A stretch of 64,000 bases of DNA from Pyropia yezoensis (GCA_009829735.1 CM020620.1:2855447-2919446), one strand, 5' to 3'; shown: positions 41,827-53,822, counted from the stretch's first letter. Program-made: numbers and translations. The notes: a model not told the origin generated them from the sequence alone.

Positions 41827-44800
41827 CCGTTGGGGCTGGTCGTCCGAAGCTCACAACGGCAGCCTCGGCCAAGTGGGCCAGGAGGACGAACCAACCGTGC
41901 CGGATACTGCGGCGACCTAAGGGAGTCCGCCCACCTGGGGTAGGACTCCCCAAGAACGTAAACGCACGTCGGGTCATCGCGGTGCTGACGGGTGAGAACT
42001 TCCAGGTGGCTGGACGGGTGCAACTTGCCCCCGGCCGTGCATGCTGTACCCGTATCGTACTTGATACCGGGTCAGGAGCCTCCTTGATACGCAAGTCGCT
42101 ATTACCAAAGGAGGTGAAGCTCCAACGCTGGAGGTCCAAAGCTGACCATATGATTGACATCAATGGGGGGGTACTTCCCATCGTTGGTGCCGTGACCCTA
42201 CCAACTAGGTTGGGGACCCATGAGGTCGACGTGACCTATGGCGTAGTTGAGAATATATCGGTACCCCTGCTTCTGGGTACCCCTTATGTTGTTACACAAG
42301 TGCCTTTGATTTGTGGCCCTGAGTACTGGGTCAAGTTGATGAATGGGGAGACTATCCCCATCCTTGGTAAGGGAAAGTCTGTGGCTCCTGTGACAGTCTC
42401 ACAGTCGAAGCCTGCTTGTTCGGTGAGGGAAGGGTTTACTGCTACCCTGCGTTTAGCCCGCAAAGTCACGTTGCCCCCCAACTCGGTGGCGCACGTTGAT
42501 GTTGTAACTGATTTTACGGGGAACGGGTTGGTGCACCCTCACCCCCGTTTTGCTCGCAAGCACCAAGTGCATGTTGCCCTTGGCACGATGGACTCCAAAG
42601 CCGGAGTCCCGTGGAGGATCCAGGTGATGAACCTGAGCCCGACGCCCAAGTACTTCAAGTCGGGAGCCAAGTTCGGCTATATCGACCGACACGAGGGACC
42701 GGTAGTAGCGGTCACCCTCAACGCGGGCGCAAGTAGCGACACGAAGTCCGGAAAGGAGAAGCATCAAGCCAAGTCGGCCGCCTCTCCTCGACCCCATGTG
42801 AACATGGAGGGTGTCCCCCCCAGGTTGAGGGTTCAAGTTGAACGCCTCTTGGACCAATATCACAAGTTGTGGGATGGTCAATTGGGACTCATTAGAGCCA
42901 CCCAACACCGGATCGAGTTGAAGCCCGGTGCACCCCCTATACGCCAACAACCGTATAGGGGAGGACCTCGTTAAAGGGCCCTCGTTAAGGAGCAAGTTGC
43001 TCGCATGGAGGCCCTCGATGTGATCGAGGCCAGCAACGCCGAGTGGGCGAGTCCGGTGGTTATCGTCCCCAAAGTTGATGGGACCCCCCGGTTTTGTATC
43101 GACTACCGTAAGCTCAACGAGAGCACGGTGAAGGACAGTTATCCCCTACTTAGGATGGATGACTGTCTGGACTCTCTGGGGGAGGCAAACGTGTTCTCTA
43201 CCCTGGACTGTAACGCGGGGTACTGGCAAATTCCCATTGCCCCGGAGGACAGGCATAAAACTACCTTTACCTGTCACTGTGGTACCTACCAGTGCAAGCG
43301 CCTACCGTTTGGTCTGTGTAACGCGCCGGCAACTTTCCAGCGCGCTATGGACATGATTCTGGCCGGAGTACGGTGGCAGATCTGTCTTGTGTACCTAGAC
43401 GATATCATTGTGTTCTCCCGAAGTCCGGAGGAACACATTGGCCATCTTGGCCAGGTGTTCAAGCTACTTGCTGACGCCGGTGTGTCACTGAAGGCGAGTA
43501 AGTGCCACCTCTTTACTCAAGAGGTGGAGTACTTGAGACATGTTGTCCATCCGGGGCGTCTCAGTGTTAACGAGAAGAACTTGAGGGCCATTCGTAAGGC
43601 TCAGTACCCCCGGACCCAGACCCAGATGAGGAGCTTCCTCGGGATGTGTAACGTGTACCGACGCTTCACCAAGGGCTTCGCCAAGGTGGCGAAACCGTTG
43701 AATGAGCTAGTGAGCTCAACGCTACCGAAGAACCTGCCTCCCCCAAGTCGGGTGGAGCAGGAAACCTTTGAGACTCTTCGGGACCTTCTGCTGAAGCCCC
43801 CCATCTTGGCTATTCCCAGGTTGGGAGGCCACTACATCCTGGATGTGAACGCTAGCTACGACCAACTTGGTTGTGTGTTGCTTCAGCAGCAGCCGGACAA
43901 TGAGTACTTGCCGGTGGGATACTTTAGTAAGGGGCTGAACTCGGCCTAGAAGAACTACGGAGTCACCGAGTTGGAAGGACTCGCAGTGGTGTGGGCGGTG
44001 ACGTCACTTCGTCACTACCTGGAGGGTGAGAAGTTCCTCATCCGCTGTGACCACCGCGCGTTGCAGTTCATCTTTAAGACGGACTGTACGAACACTCGTC
44101 TCAACCGGTGGAGGGTGCGACTGGCACCCTTCAACTTTGACATTGAATACCGACCTGGCAGGCAACATGCCCTTGCCGACGGCCTCTCTCGGGTACCTAC
44201 CGAGGGGCTGGACACTAACCCAGTCGATGAGGACATCCCCATCGTGGGGGTAGTCACGCGCTCGGGTCAGGCGTTGAACCCCGAGGCGCCAGGGAACAAG
44301 AAGTACTTGCCCCTGTCCCTGGACGAGGTGGTGAAGGCCCAGGCCGAGGATCCCTTCTGCAAGTCGCAGAGGGATATACTGGATACAGTGGTAGAGACGC
44401 GTTTCTTTCTGGGAAACGATGGCCTCCTCATGAGGAGGGGGGTATTCCAGGGGACCGAACAACTTGTCGTCCCCGCATCCCTCAGGACAGTATCCTTGAG
44501 AGGGAGCACAACGCTCCCACGGGTGGACACCTGGGGTCTAGTAAACTGTACCAGACCCTGAGGACCAGGTACTACTGGCCGTCCATGGTGGTGGGCATCT
44601 ACAGTTGGGTGGCTGCCTGCACAAGTTGTGCACAGAATCGTCTGATGGAACGGCGGCCTACTACGGCTATGCTATTGTTCCCGGCCAAGGAGCCCTTCGC
44701 CGCGTTGGCGATGGACATCCTTGGGCCACTGCCCGTGACCGAGAAGGGCAACCAGTACCTCCTGGTCATCTGTGACCGCTTCACGAAACTTACGCGAGCG

Positions 44801-45805
44801 ATCCCACTGGCAGAGATCACGGCCATGTCGGTCGTGTCAGCCTTCCTAGATCACTGGGTTGCCGCGTATGGCATCCCAGATAGTACACTATCGGACAATG
44901 GACCGCAATTTGCGTCTGTACTGTTTCAGGGAGTGCTGGATATGTTGGGGGTTAAGGCAAACTATGCCACCCCCTACCACCCACAAACTACTGGGCAGGT
45001 GGAGCGCTTCAACAAAACTATTGTTAGGCAGCTGCGCCACTATGTGAGTGAGCACGTGAAAACGTGGGACCAATACATTTCTATTCGTACCACTGCCTAC
45101 AATTCGCAGGTTCACTCATCTACCGGGGAAGTACCCCTCGCTTTTGTGACCCCCCGTCGCGTGCGGTCTATTGCCGTGCGGCGGTCGCTCCCAACTAGGG
45201 AGGATGGTGGCAGTACGCCTACTCCTACTGAGAGTAAGGCGGAGTTCGCCGCTAGGCTTGAACACCTCATCCCTAAAGTCAGGGCTGAGATGGACAAAGC
45301 ACAAAAGCGCTACAAGCGTACCTTTGACAAAAAGGTGCGCAATGCTAAACATGTCCCCGAGCAGGGTGACTGGGTGCTGGTACACTCGCACACCCCAACT
45401 GGGGGTAAGCTGGTATTCCAGACGAAGGGACCGTACCAGGTCCTTCGTACTGATGGGCGGCGCTTCACCATCGAAAGTGACGATGGGGTCCGCACAGTGA
45501 ACGGACAGGACGTGGTCAAAGTTGCACCACCGCCTGCAGGCGACCCAGCTTGGGCGCGTGCGTTGGAAGCGTGGCGCCTCCCCTCACGGCCTGCGGCCAA
45601 ACAGGGCCCGCAGGAGTACGTGTTCGATAAGTTCATCGACCACAGCTGGGATGAAGACACTGACCGCCTCATGTTGAGGGTGCGTTGGTTTGGCTACAAA
45701 GCCAAGGATGATACGTGGGAGTATGTGGAGGACCTTCCCGCTGAGAAGGTCCGGGCGTACTGTGCCCGGAATGAGATAGACCCTAACAGCCCTCCCTCAA
45801 TGTGA
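41823..45805 (+). pseudogene. pol: Pol of G1: protease, RT, RNase H, integrase (broken)
   Basis: Protease with intact LDTGSGASLI (near 42,061), reverse transcriptase (VSPVVIVP-type start, LPFGLCNAPATFQ, YLDDIIVFS near 43,390), RNase H (LDVNASYDQLGCVL, YGVTELEGLAVVW), integrase (TCAQNRLMERR, MDILGPLPVTEKG, LSDNGPQF, YHPQTTGQVERFNKTI) and a chromodomain-like tail (DKFIDHSWDEDTD, LRVRWFGYKAKDDTWEYVE). Breaks: TAA at 42,972, TAG at 43,947, and a one-base shift near 44,485 after which the integrase continues from about 44,490 to 45,805. The stops are single substitutions in conserved stretches, so decay is recent. Confidence 0.93.
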
Positions 45806-45916
45806 GGGAAGGCCGAGCAACAGTGCCAAGAGAGTGCTTCAAGTCGAAGTGGTACGCAGAGTGGCTTTTAACTACAGCCCTAACCCTCACACTCTCACAA
45901 CAAAGGCAGCTACCAA

Positions 45917-47860
45917 CTAGGCACGCATGCTAGACTCTCCTACTCCACGGCCCTCGCCCTCACGTGGAGGCGAGCGGCGAGACCCACGCCGATAACGGTC
46001 TCCACTTGTTGGAGGGGGCGGCGGCTCCAAGTCGGAACCGTCGCGCCCCTCACGGTCGCGCAAGTGGCGCCGACCGTGGCCACTCTTCTGCCTGGTCTTG
46101 CGCGCAGGTTTGCGACGCAGACGCTGGACAGACTCCGTCTCCGACGGGGTAGAGGACTCCGAAACGGAGTAAGACAACTCGTCTTCCGATACGGAAGGAG
46201 AGCGCCGCGAGTGTCGGCGACGACGGCGAGGAGGCGAGTATGCCCGGCTCGCGCGACGTTTGCCACGCCCAAGTGGGGCTGGCTGGGGCATAATAGCCCC
46301 AATGCGAGCCAATTCGGCTGTCATAAATTCCGCCACCGACTCGCAACTCGCGGTCGCCACTGCAGTACGAACGCGCTCCTCAAGTTGAGGAGTCTCGGAA
46401 CTCTGTAGGGTTGCGGTCGACGCGGCCAACCAGGAAATGGTGCGCACCAACGTGGTGATCATCATCTCTGAGGTTAGAGGCGTGGGCGGCAACACCAACT
46501 TGGGGTATACCGTCAGGAGGGTGGCCCCCAAGTTGGGGGACACCGGGGTGGAAGACTCCACGGCCACGCTGATCGGGATGATCCCGTGAGGTTGGAAAGG
46601 AACAGGAGGAAGCGGAGGGGCCCGCCGAGGTGGCGGTACCCGGGTGTAACTGCGACCCCGACTTGGGGCCCCCGCAGTGGGTTGAGTCATATGGTCATCA
46701 TAGGACGGCACGGCCATAACTATGGGCTTGTCCGGGGGTGGCGCAGTGTGGCGATCCAGCCCCGGGGCATACGGGTAGTCCCCGATGCCCAACCCCTCTC
46801 GTAGGACCACACGGCCGTCGTGAAGTTCACGAGCGACCCACACGAACTGGCGACGTGCGCCATCGTCCTTGGGCCCACGAGTGGGGCGGCGCAACTTGTG
46901 CTCAATGCTCTCCCACTTGATAAACTTATGGAGCCGGAGCATCTCCTCAAGTAGAGTGAGTTGTCCTGATGAGCACCCCTCAGCAACTAGCTGAGGGGTG
47001 AGCTGTTCCAAACCTTGGAGGAGCCGGAGGGGGAGATGCCAGAGCATCCCCCGCCGCTAAACACAGGACACCCAGGTCGACATGACCTCGAGGAGCCACT
47101 GGGTGGCCAACATGGCCCACACCGGGTGATCAGGGGCAGCCGTCAGCATGACGGAGCCGAAGTGGTCAAGCAACCGTGGCAACAACGCCGGGAACCCGTA
47201 GGGGACCTCAACTTGAGGCCACCACTCGGGCTTTTTCGGATAGTACTGCTCCTTAGTGGCAGCATACTGTTGAGGAAGCTCAAGTTGAGCCGAGGTCACC
47301 AAGTAGGGACCTCGCCAGATGTCTTTCTCCATCCGCACATCAAAGTGATGAGTGTGCGGATCGGCCTCGTGGAGGTACGGTGGGCGAGTTGCCACAGCGT
47401 CCCACGTGAAGGTCGGCAAGTCGCCGGGACCCGGGATAGTTCCCCCGCGGTCCACCATGGCCTTGGCACGCTGAACGTCCTCAACCTCCTCATCGTCCAG
47501 GAAGGCAAACTGGTCCGTCCTGAAGCCGGCAGGGAACCCGACCCTACGGGGATACTTCTCCCGTAGGCGGTCCTATACCCGGCCCATCGCTGCGCCAAGT
47601 CGGCCACAGCGAAGAACAGTCAGCCCCTCCTCATAGAGAGGCCAAGCGGGGTAAAACCACCGCCCCAAGGCCTCACGCGGGACAACTTGTCCCGCCTCCG
47701 GGGGAGACCCCGCCGTCAACCCAAAGCCGGGTGACGCAGGAGTCCCATCCCCCGGAGCGATCGCGGAGCCCCCGCCGGAAGTCCCGGCGGGTGCTGCACG
47801 GTAGGAGGTGTCCTTCATGCGCTCGTCAAGAGAGTCCGTCTCCACTCCCGGAGTCGCCAT
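45917..47860 (-). CDS. Antisense ORF (aORF) of G1
   Basis: A 648-codon frame on the strand opposite to gag-pol, from ATG 47,860 (AGAGCCATGGCG) to TAG at 45,917. It converges on pol with 112 bp between stops. Only two in-frame TAG codons, at 47,573 and 47,057, interrupt it. Part 1 holds LDDEEVEDVQRAKAMVDRGG, IWRGPYLVTSAQLELPQQY and HPVWAML. Part 2 holds TLLEEMLRLHKFIKWESIE and VSPNLGATLLTVYPKLVLP. The end is Arg/Ser-rich (RRRRHSRRSPSVSEDELSYS, RRHLRDREGRDG). The decayed copy at 4,990-5,792 is similar in protein with mostly third-position changes. I recognise no family. The RS-like tail suggests RNA binding or nuclear location (inference). Antisense ORFs at this place are known from some plant Ty3/gypsy (Tat) elements; I see no evidence of homology to those. 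Confidence 0.65.
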
Positions 47861-48185
47861 GGCTCTCCCCAAGTTGGAAAGAGACGCTCTGGCTATCGCA
47901 GCACGAGACCCGCCTCGAGTTGAGGGGGACTCGGATCGTGGGTATACGGGTGGCCTCCCCAGCGTGGGGCTGCCCAGTGGAAGGTGAAGGGGAGGTGGTG
48001 GTGATGGTGAAGTGTGAACTGAGGAGAGCAAGCTGCCGAGTGGGCAAGCTTGAGGAGAGGGGCGGTCAACGTGACCGCCTCCACATCCGTGTTACGTACT
48101 CGATGGGGGACAGCAAGTCGCGCCCCCAACGCCGAGACGTGCGTTTACGCACCCCCTCACAGGGCCGACCGGGTCGGTCGGAACT

Positions 48186-48198
48186 GAGGAGAGGGGAG
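48186..48198 (+). promoter_or_regulatory. G1 polypurine tract
   Basis: GAGGAGAGGGGAG immediately before the 3' LTR; expected primer for plus-strand synthesis. Confidence 0.75.
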
Positions 48199-48666
48199 TG
48201 TGGCAGTATTGACCTCCAGGTAGGGGGGCAACACGTGCCATGCAAGGGGCGGCAGGCCACTAGCCTGATCCGTTCCTCCCCCTGCATTTGGGTCCATATT
48301 CCCTAAGTTGGGATAGTTAGCTTAGTAGTAAATCCAACTTGGATTTGAGGGTTTTCTGCATTTATCGTCTTGAATTTTCGTGTGGCCCGGTGGGCAGGTG
48401 CTGGGGTGGGAGATTCTGAGTGGCGAGATTCTGAGTGGACCCTGGGGGGATGAGGGGAGGGACAGCGGGGCTTGGCCCTGCGTCCCCGTCCCGACCAAGA
48501 AACTGTTGGACCACACACCATCCTCTTGTTTGTCCGTGGGGGGTTTGCCCCACAACAGGGACAGAGTGTGTGCGACTTGCACTTCTTCCGGTTCCCCCGA
48601 CACGGGAGGCAGCCCTAGCACACCGCCCCAACTTGGGTGCCGTGTGTGCTAGTGGTTTTTGCCACA
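48199..48666 (+). repeat. G1 3' LTR
   Basis: 468 bp; differs from the 5' LTR at TATTGACCTCC (three changes), one base near 48,238, and a 2-bp deletion near 48,309. Confidence 0.95.
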
Positions 48667-48764
48667 CGCCCCCTCCTGCTGGCTTCGTAGCCAACTGGTG
48701 GCCAGGCGGGGTGACCCAATTCTCGGTGCCGGTCGGCACAGCCGAGTTTGTGAGCGACTCGCTC
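48667..48764 (+). pseudogene. Short RT-gene piece ending at the duplication junction
   Basis: These 98 bp after the G1 element equal 51,862-51,959, the RT gene sequence that continues the interrupted frame (PPAGFVANWWPGG, FVSDSL). At 48,764 the sequence jumps to a copy of 36,664, with at most one base of overlap. This is the junction of a tandem duplication or of an assembly join. Confidence 0.85.
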
Positions 48765-51391
48765 TGTTGTGGCCGGCCGGGCCGGTGGAGCCGGGGAGAC
48801 CGCTGGTGGGGAGCGGGTACCGCTCCCGCCGAGCCCGACCGTCACCGTGCCCACGACGGCATGGCCGGCCGGTGAGGCTCTCTCTGTCGGGCTGCCCCCG
48901 CGGACGCCCGGCCCGAGTCCGAGCGGGGGCGACCCCGACCGTGCGCATGCGCGGGCGGCCGCCACCGCCGACCTGGCGCCCACCCCGGACTCCGACACGG
49001 GTGGTTTCAGCGCGATGCTGCCGTCAACTGCCCGGGGCCACAAGCGGCTGCGGCCGGTGGACGGCCGGGATAGCCCCCCTCCCCAGGCCCTGCCGCCGGC
49101 GCGGCGCCGGGGCGATGCTAGCAAGGCGGGCGCCCAGCCGCCTGCTGGTGCTCTGGCGGCCGCCCCTGCCCCCACGCCGATGGAGGTGGTGCCCGCCCCC
49201 GCGCCTGGCCCGCCGCCGGCAGGGACCGACCAGCGCGCGGGAACCGGCGGGGCGCTGGCTGCGCACGCCGAGCCCATGCCACCCACCGTTAGCGACGCAG
49301 GGCGCCATGAGTGACACTCATGGCGCCCTGGCTGGTGACAAAACCACCACTGGCCCCCCGTCCTCGGCTGCGGCTCCCCCCCTACCCCCGCTGCCGCCGC
49401 CCCTCGCGCCTGCAGCAGGCGCCCCACGGACGTACGCCGTCTGCCCCGTACCCTCGTGCGGCGAGGGCGTACGCCGCTTTGAGGAGGGCCCCGCCACGGT
49501 AGTGGCTCACCTGCAGGCGAAGCACCTCCTGTCGGAGGTGCCGGCCGCAGTGGTGGCCGACCTGCATCTGGCGCCGTGCCCCCACTGCGGTCGGGGGTAC
49601 CGCAATGTGCGCGGCCGCCGTGGCCTGACCTCCCTGGTGGCCCACGCGGCCCAGTGCCGCCAGAACCCACGGCGCCGCCGTGCGCGAGCGGCGCGTCCAT
49701 TGCCGACACCCGCACCGCGCCCCGCCGGGGCGGCCGCGCCCGCGGGCGCGGCGTTGGCTTCCGCCCCCACCGAGGGCATGGAGCGCTACCTCACTACCCC
49801 CGCCGAAAGGCTGACTGCCCGCGAGGCCTTCCTTTCCCGCGTCGCCCCTGACGAGGCATCTTGGCCCTCCCTCGTTGCTTTCGGGGCGCGGACCCTGCAG
49901 CACGTGCCCGCCGCCCTGCTACGCGCGTGGCGCCTGCTGGGGGCCGAGGCTCTCGAGTGGATCCGGACGGACCCGGCGCGGCCGCAGGCTTGGCTTTGGC
50001 TTCTGCTCTTGCCTAGCCTGCTGCTGCACGAGCCCTGCCCGCCCCACCCGGGCGCCACTCCCGCCCCACAGCCTACGCGCGCGGAGCACGCCACCCTCAT
50101 GCTGGACGGCTCCTTCTCTGCCGCACTCGACGCCCGCAATGTGGGCATCTGGCGGCCGGCTGCACGCGCTCCCCCACCGCCTGCACCGCCTCCATCGGCC
50201 GCCGCACCGGCTCCCCCCCCCCCCCTCCCCCCTCCCCGTCTCGACCGGGCTGACATGCGGCGCCTGACCCGGGCGCAGAGTCGCGCGCTGCGGCAAGTGC
50301 GCAAGGGCCGCCTCAGCGCGGCGCTACGCACGCTGCAGAACGCGCCGTTGGCGCCACAGACGGCGGCCATCTGGGCCAAGGCCCTCGCCCTCCACCCGTC
50401 GGCGTCGTCGGCCAAAGCGACGACCGCGAGCGTCGAGGCGGCATTCCCCGCAGAGCTGGCCGCGGCAGCCGAGTTTGGCACGCGCGCCGCCACCCCGCAG
50501 TCGATCACGCTGGACGCCGTGACGACGGCGATCCGCCGCGCCCCGAAGGGGTCCGCGCCGGGGCCGTCGGGCCTCCGCATGGAGCACCTCCACGCGCTCG
50601 GCGACGACGGGCGGGACGCGCTGGTGTCCGTCGTGCTGATGCTGACGGGCGATGCTGCGGTGGAGCGGGTGCCCCCTGTGGCGACGCACGCCCTGGCTGG
50701 CGCCAGCCTCCTGTTGCTGACCAAGCCGGGGGGGCTGGGCGCCGACGGGCTGCCGAAGTTGCGACCCATCGGCATGCCCGAGGTCATCCGGAAGCTGGTG
50801 GCCTCGACGCTGGCCGGCACCGTGCGGGACGCGGTGGCAGAGTTTCTCGCGCCGCTGCAGCTGGGGGTGGGCGTGTCGAGCGCGTGTGAGCGGGCGCTCC
50901 ACGAGCTCAACGCCTACCTAGCGCTCCACCCAGACGAGGCGGTCCTGCAGCTGGACTTTGCCAACGCGTTCAACCTGGAGTCGCAGTCGGCCATGCGTGC
51001 CATGGTCGAGCGCGCCTTCCCCCTCCTCTCCTCCTACTTCCAGTGGGTGTACGGCGGGGACGCCCCCAACGTATACGGGTGGGCGGACCCAGCTGGAGGG
51101 GACCATGTGGGGGGGTTGATGGCCCGCCTTTGCCTGCCGTCGGCTCGGGGGACGCAGCAGGGGGACCCCCTTGGCCCTCTGTTGCACGCCCTGGCTATCC
51201 ACCTCGTACTGACCCGCCTGGCCACGGCGCACCCCGAGCGCCTTGTCAAGGGTGTCCACGACGATGTGGTCGTGGCCGCACCGCCGGAGGCATTGGCCGC
51301 CGTCATGCGGGACGCCTGCGCGTGGGGGGCGGCAATTGACGCCGAGCTGGCGCCAACCAAGTGTGCGGCGTGTTGCCCCACCCCCCCGCCC
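48764..51391 (+). pseudogene. Second copy of the ORF1 end and RT 5' part (12,100-bp offset)
   Basis: Repeats 36,664-39,291 with one substitution noticed (C at 37,959, T at 50,059). The RT start codon is at 49,307. It encodes the same zinc fingers and RT blocks, including VHDDVVV. It is cut by the solo G1 LTR at 51,392 but continues in frame after it once the LTR and one CGCCC are removed. Confidence 0.9.
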
Positions 51392-51861
51392 TGTGGCAGT
51401 ATAAACCCCCAGGTAGGGGGGCAACACGTGTCATGCAAGGGGCGGCAGGCCACTAGCCTGATCCGTTCCTCCCCCTGCATTTGGGTCCATATTCCCTAAG
51501 TTTTGGGATAGTTAGCTTAGTAGTAAATCCAACTTGGATTTGAGGGTTTTCTGCATTTATCGTCTTGAATTTTCGTGTGGCCCGGTGGGCAGGTGCTGGG
51601 GTGGGAGATTCTGAGTGGCGAGATTCTGAGTGGACCCTGGGGGGATGAGGGGAGGGACAGCGGGGCTTGGCCCTGCGTCCCCGTCCCGACCAAGAAACTG
51701 TTGGACCACACACCATCCTCTTGTTTGTCCGTGGGGGGTTTGCCCCACAACAGGGACAGAGTGTGTGCGACTTGCACTTCTTCCGGTTCCCCCGACACGG
51801 GAGGCAGCCCTAGCACACCGCCCCAACTTGGGTGCCGTGTGTGCTAGTGGTTTTTGCCACA
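51392..51861 (+). repeat. Solo G1 LTR in the RT gene
   Basis: 470 bp with CGCCC on both sides (51,387-51,391 and 51,862-51,866), the same target site as the full-length element 12 kb upstream. It agrees with the 5' LTR (TATAAACCCCC, TTTTGGG) and not with the 3' LTR variants. It is the product expected of LTR-LTR recombination. Confidence 0.93.
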
Positions 51862-53822
51862 CGCCCCCTCCTGCTGGCTTCGTAGCCAACTGGTGGCCAG
51901 GCGGGGTGACCCAATTCTCGGTGCCGGTCGGCACAGCCGAGTTTGTGAGCGACTCGCTCACGGACCTGTTGGCGGAGGAGCGGCGGCTCGCACGAGCGTT
52001 TGGAGACCTGCCGCGGTCAGAGCTGCAGACGCAGCTGCTGCTGCTGCGCTACAACCTCGGCCCGCGCGCGAACTACTTTCTGCGCGCCCTCCCTCTGGTG
52101 CCAGCGGCGCAGCTGGCGGCCGCACTGTACCGGGAGGCGGTAGAGCTCGTCGAGGGGCTGCTCTGTGACTCCCGGGACAGCCCCTCGGTGCGTCAGGCGG
52201 TGCGGGAGCGCATGCCGCTCCCAGTCTCTATGGGCGGGGTTGGGATTGGCGGCCGCACCAAGGTGGTGACGGCTGTAGCCCTGGCGTCGCGGCTGGACGC
52301 CGTGCTACGCTGCCGCGCCTCGTCGCCTGCGCTTCGAGCGGTCGGTGATGCGCTCGTGGCGCGCGCCGACCGTGCCTGCAGTGGGGCGGCAGGGGAGCAA
52401 CGCTCCGCCGTGGCCGTCGCGGCCCTTCGCCGCCCTCCCCCTGCCGCCCCCGCCGTGACGGCGCCCGACGCAGCCCCACCCCCTGGTGTGAGACAACTGC
52501 GGCGGGCAACCGCGGCCGAGTTGGGCCTGGGGGAGGGCGCCTCCGAAGAAGTGTCCATGAGGGACAGCCGCGCCCTTGCTGCCCGGCGGGCGGCGGCGCC
52601 GCCGGTGGTGCCGGGGCTGCCCGTGCTGCGGGCTGGGCCAACCATGCCGCCTTCCGACGACAGCCCTCTCGCGGGACTATGCCGGGAGCTCGAGGAGCTG
52701 CTGGACGCGCACACGGCGCACGTGCGGTCGCCCGCCTCTGCTGGCCTCTGGGCCACCGCGGGACGGCAGCCCGGACGCCGGGCCGGGGCCGGCCAACCCC
52801 CTTCCTTCCCCGCCCCCCTTGGCCTGTCTGGCCTCCGCCCCACCCCTCAACTGGCCTCTGGCCCATTAGGAGCAGATAGAGACACGCCACACCCCACCCA
52901 CCTCACCTGGAAGGACCTCCTGTCGTTGGCGGATGCCCGGTCGCAACGGGACCTATCTCGGCCCGCCCTAGCTGCGGCGCATGCGCGGGTGTACCACACG
53001 TTGTCGATGCATCAGCGGGCGCGCATGGCGGCGTGCCAGGGGCACATGGTGGCCCTGTGGCTGTCGGCTTTGCCCACTCCAGGGCCTCATGGAACCGCCT
53101 TAACTGGCGACGCCATGCGTGTGGCCGTGCGGCTGTGGCTCGGCGCCCCGCCGCGGTCTGACCCGCCGGCGGCGCGGTGCCGTTGTGGGGCGGACGCCGA
53201 CTCCGAGTGTCGCCACTTCTCGGGTGTCTGTGAGGAACTGCACGGCCGCCGCTGTGCCCTCCACCTGCGCATCGCGCACCTGTTGGCAGGCACCTTCACC
53301 CGCTCCACGTCGTGGATGGAGGTGGTGCTGGAGGCCGAGCTCCTGCCGGAGGACAAAAATGGACTCCGGCCCGACGTGCGGGCCAAGCGTGTCAGCATGG
53401 GCGCCTGCGCGTGGGCCGACGTGTCTGTCGCGTCGCCCTTTGCGGCGCGGCAGCTGTCCCGCGTTACGGAGGAGCAGCTGACGCCGGTGGCCGCCATTGC
53501 GCGAGAGGACAAGAAGGTGAAAAAGTAGGTTCCTGCCCTGCCCCGCGCCGTGCCCCCGTCTTTGTTGTCCCCGCTGGTGTGGGAGACGTTTGGGAGGGTG
53601 GGGCCCATGACGGAGGCCTTTCTCCGCGCGTCGTTCGCCGGTCCCGCTGAGCGGGCTGTGCGGGCGGCGCTGCAGCGAGACGTGTCGGCCGCCATCTGGC
53701 GAGCCAACGCGAGGCGTGTAGCCCTTGGCTACAAGAACTGTTTTTCTGTTGGTGGGCGGGCTGGTGGGTCGGCAACCGGTCGAGGGGATGTGGGGGCCCT
53801 TGTGGCCCGCATTGGTGGGTAG
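51862..53822 (+). pseudogene. LINE-type RT gene, 3' part with Cys-rich and endonuclease-like region
   Basis: Continues the RT protein after the LTR: RT thumb region (LQTQLLLLRYNLGPRANYFLR, VSMGGVGIGGRTKV), a disordered linker, then LTWKDLLSLADA and a C-x-C...H...C block (RCRCGADADSECRHFSGVC). Last comes RPDVRAKRVSMGACAWADVSV, which resembles the PD-(D/E)xK-like endonuclease of some LINE clades. A TAG at 53,526 interrupts the frame. The same frame then continues to 53,822 with PLVWETFGRVGPMTEAFLRASF and ALQRDVSAAIWRANARRVALGY, a recognisable end of such proteins. The TAG is thus either a mutation or a readthrough site. Confidence 0.75.

Larger units (their letters stand above)
39292..48666 (+). 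mobile_element. G1: full-length Ty3/gypsy element with an antisense ORF
   Basis: 9,375 bp bounded by LTRs starting TGTGGCAG and ending TTGCCACA, and by the target duplication CGCCC (39,287-39,291 and 48,667-48,671). Order: LTR, primer-binding site, gag, frameshift heptamer, pol, convergent antisense ORF, polypurine tract, LTR. The two LTRs differ by only about four substitutions and a 2-bp indel, so the insertion is recent. Even so, gag carries one frameshift and pol carries TAA, TAG and a frameshift; mobilisation in trans is likely. Confidence 0.95.
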
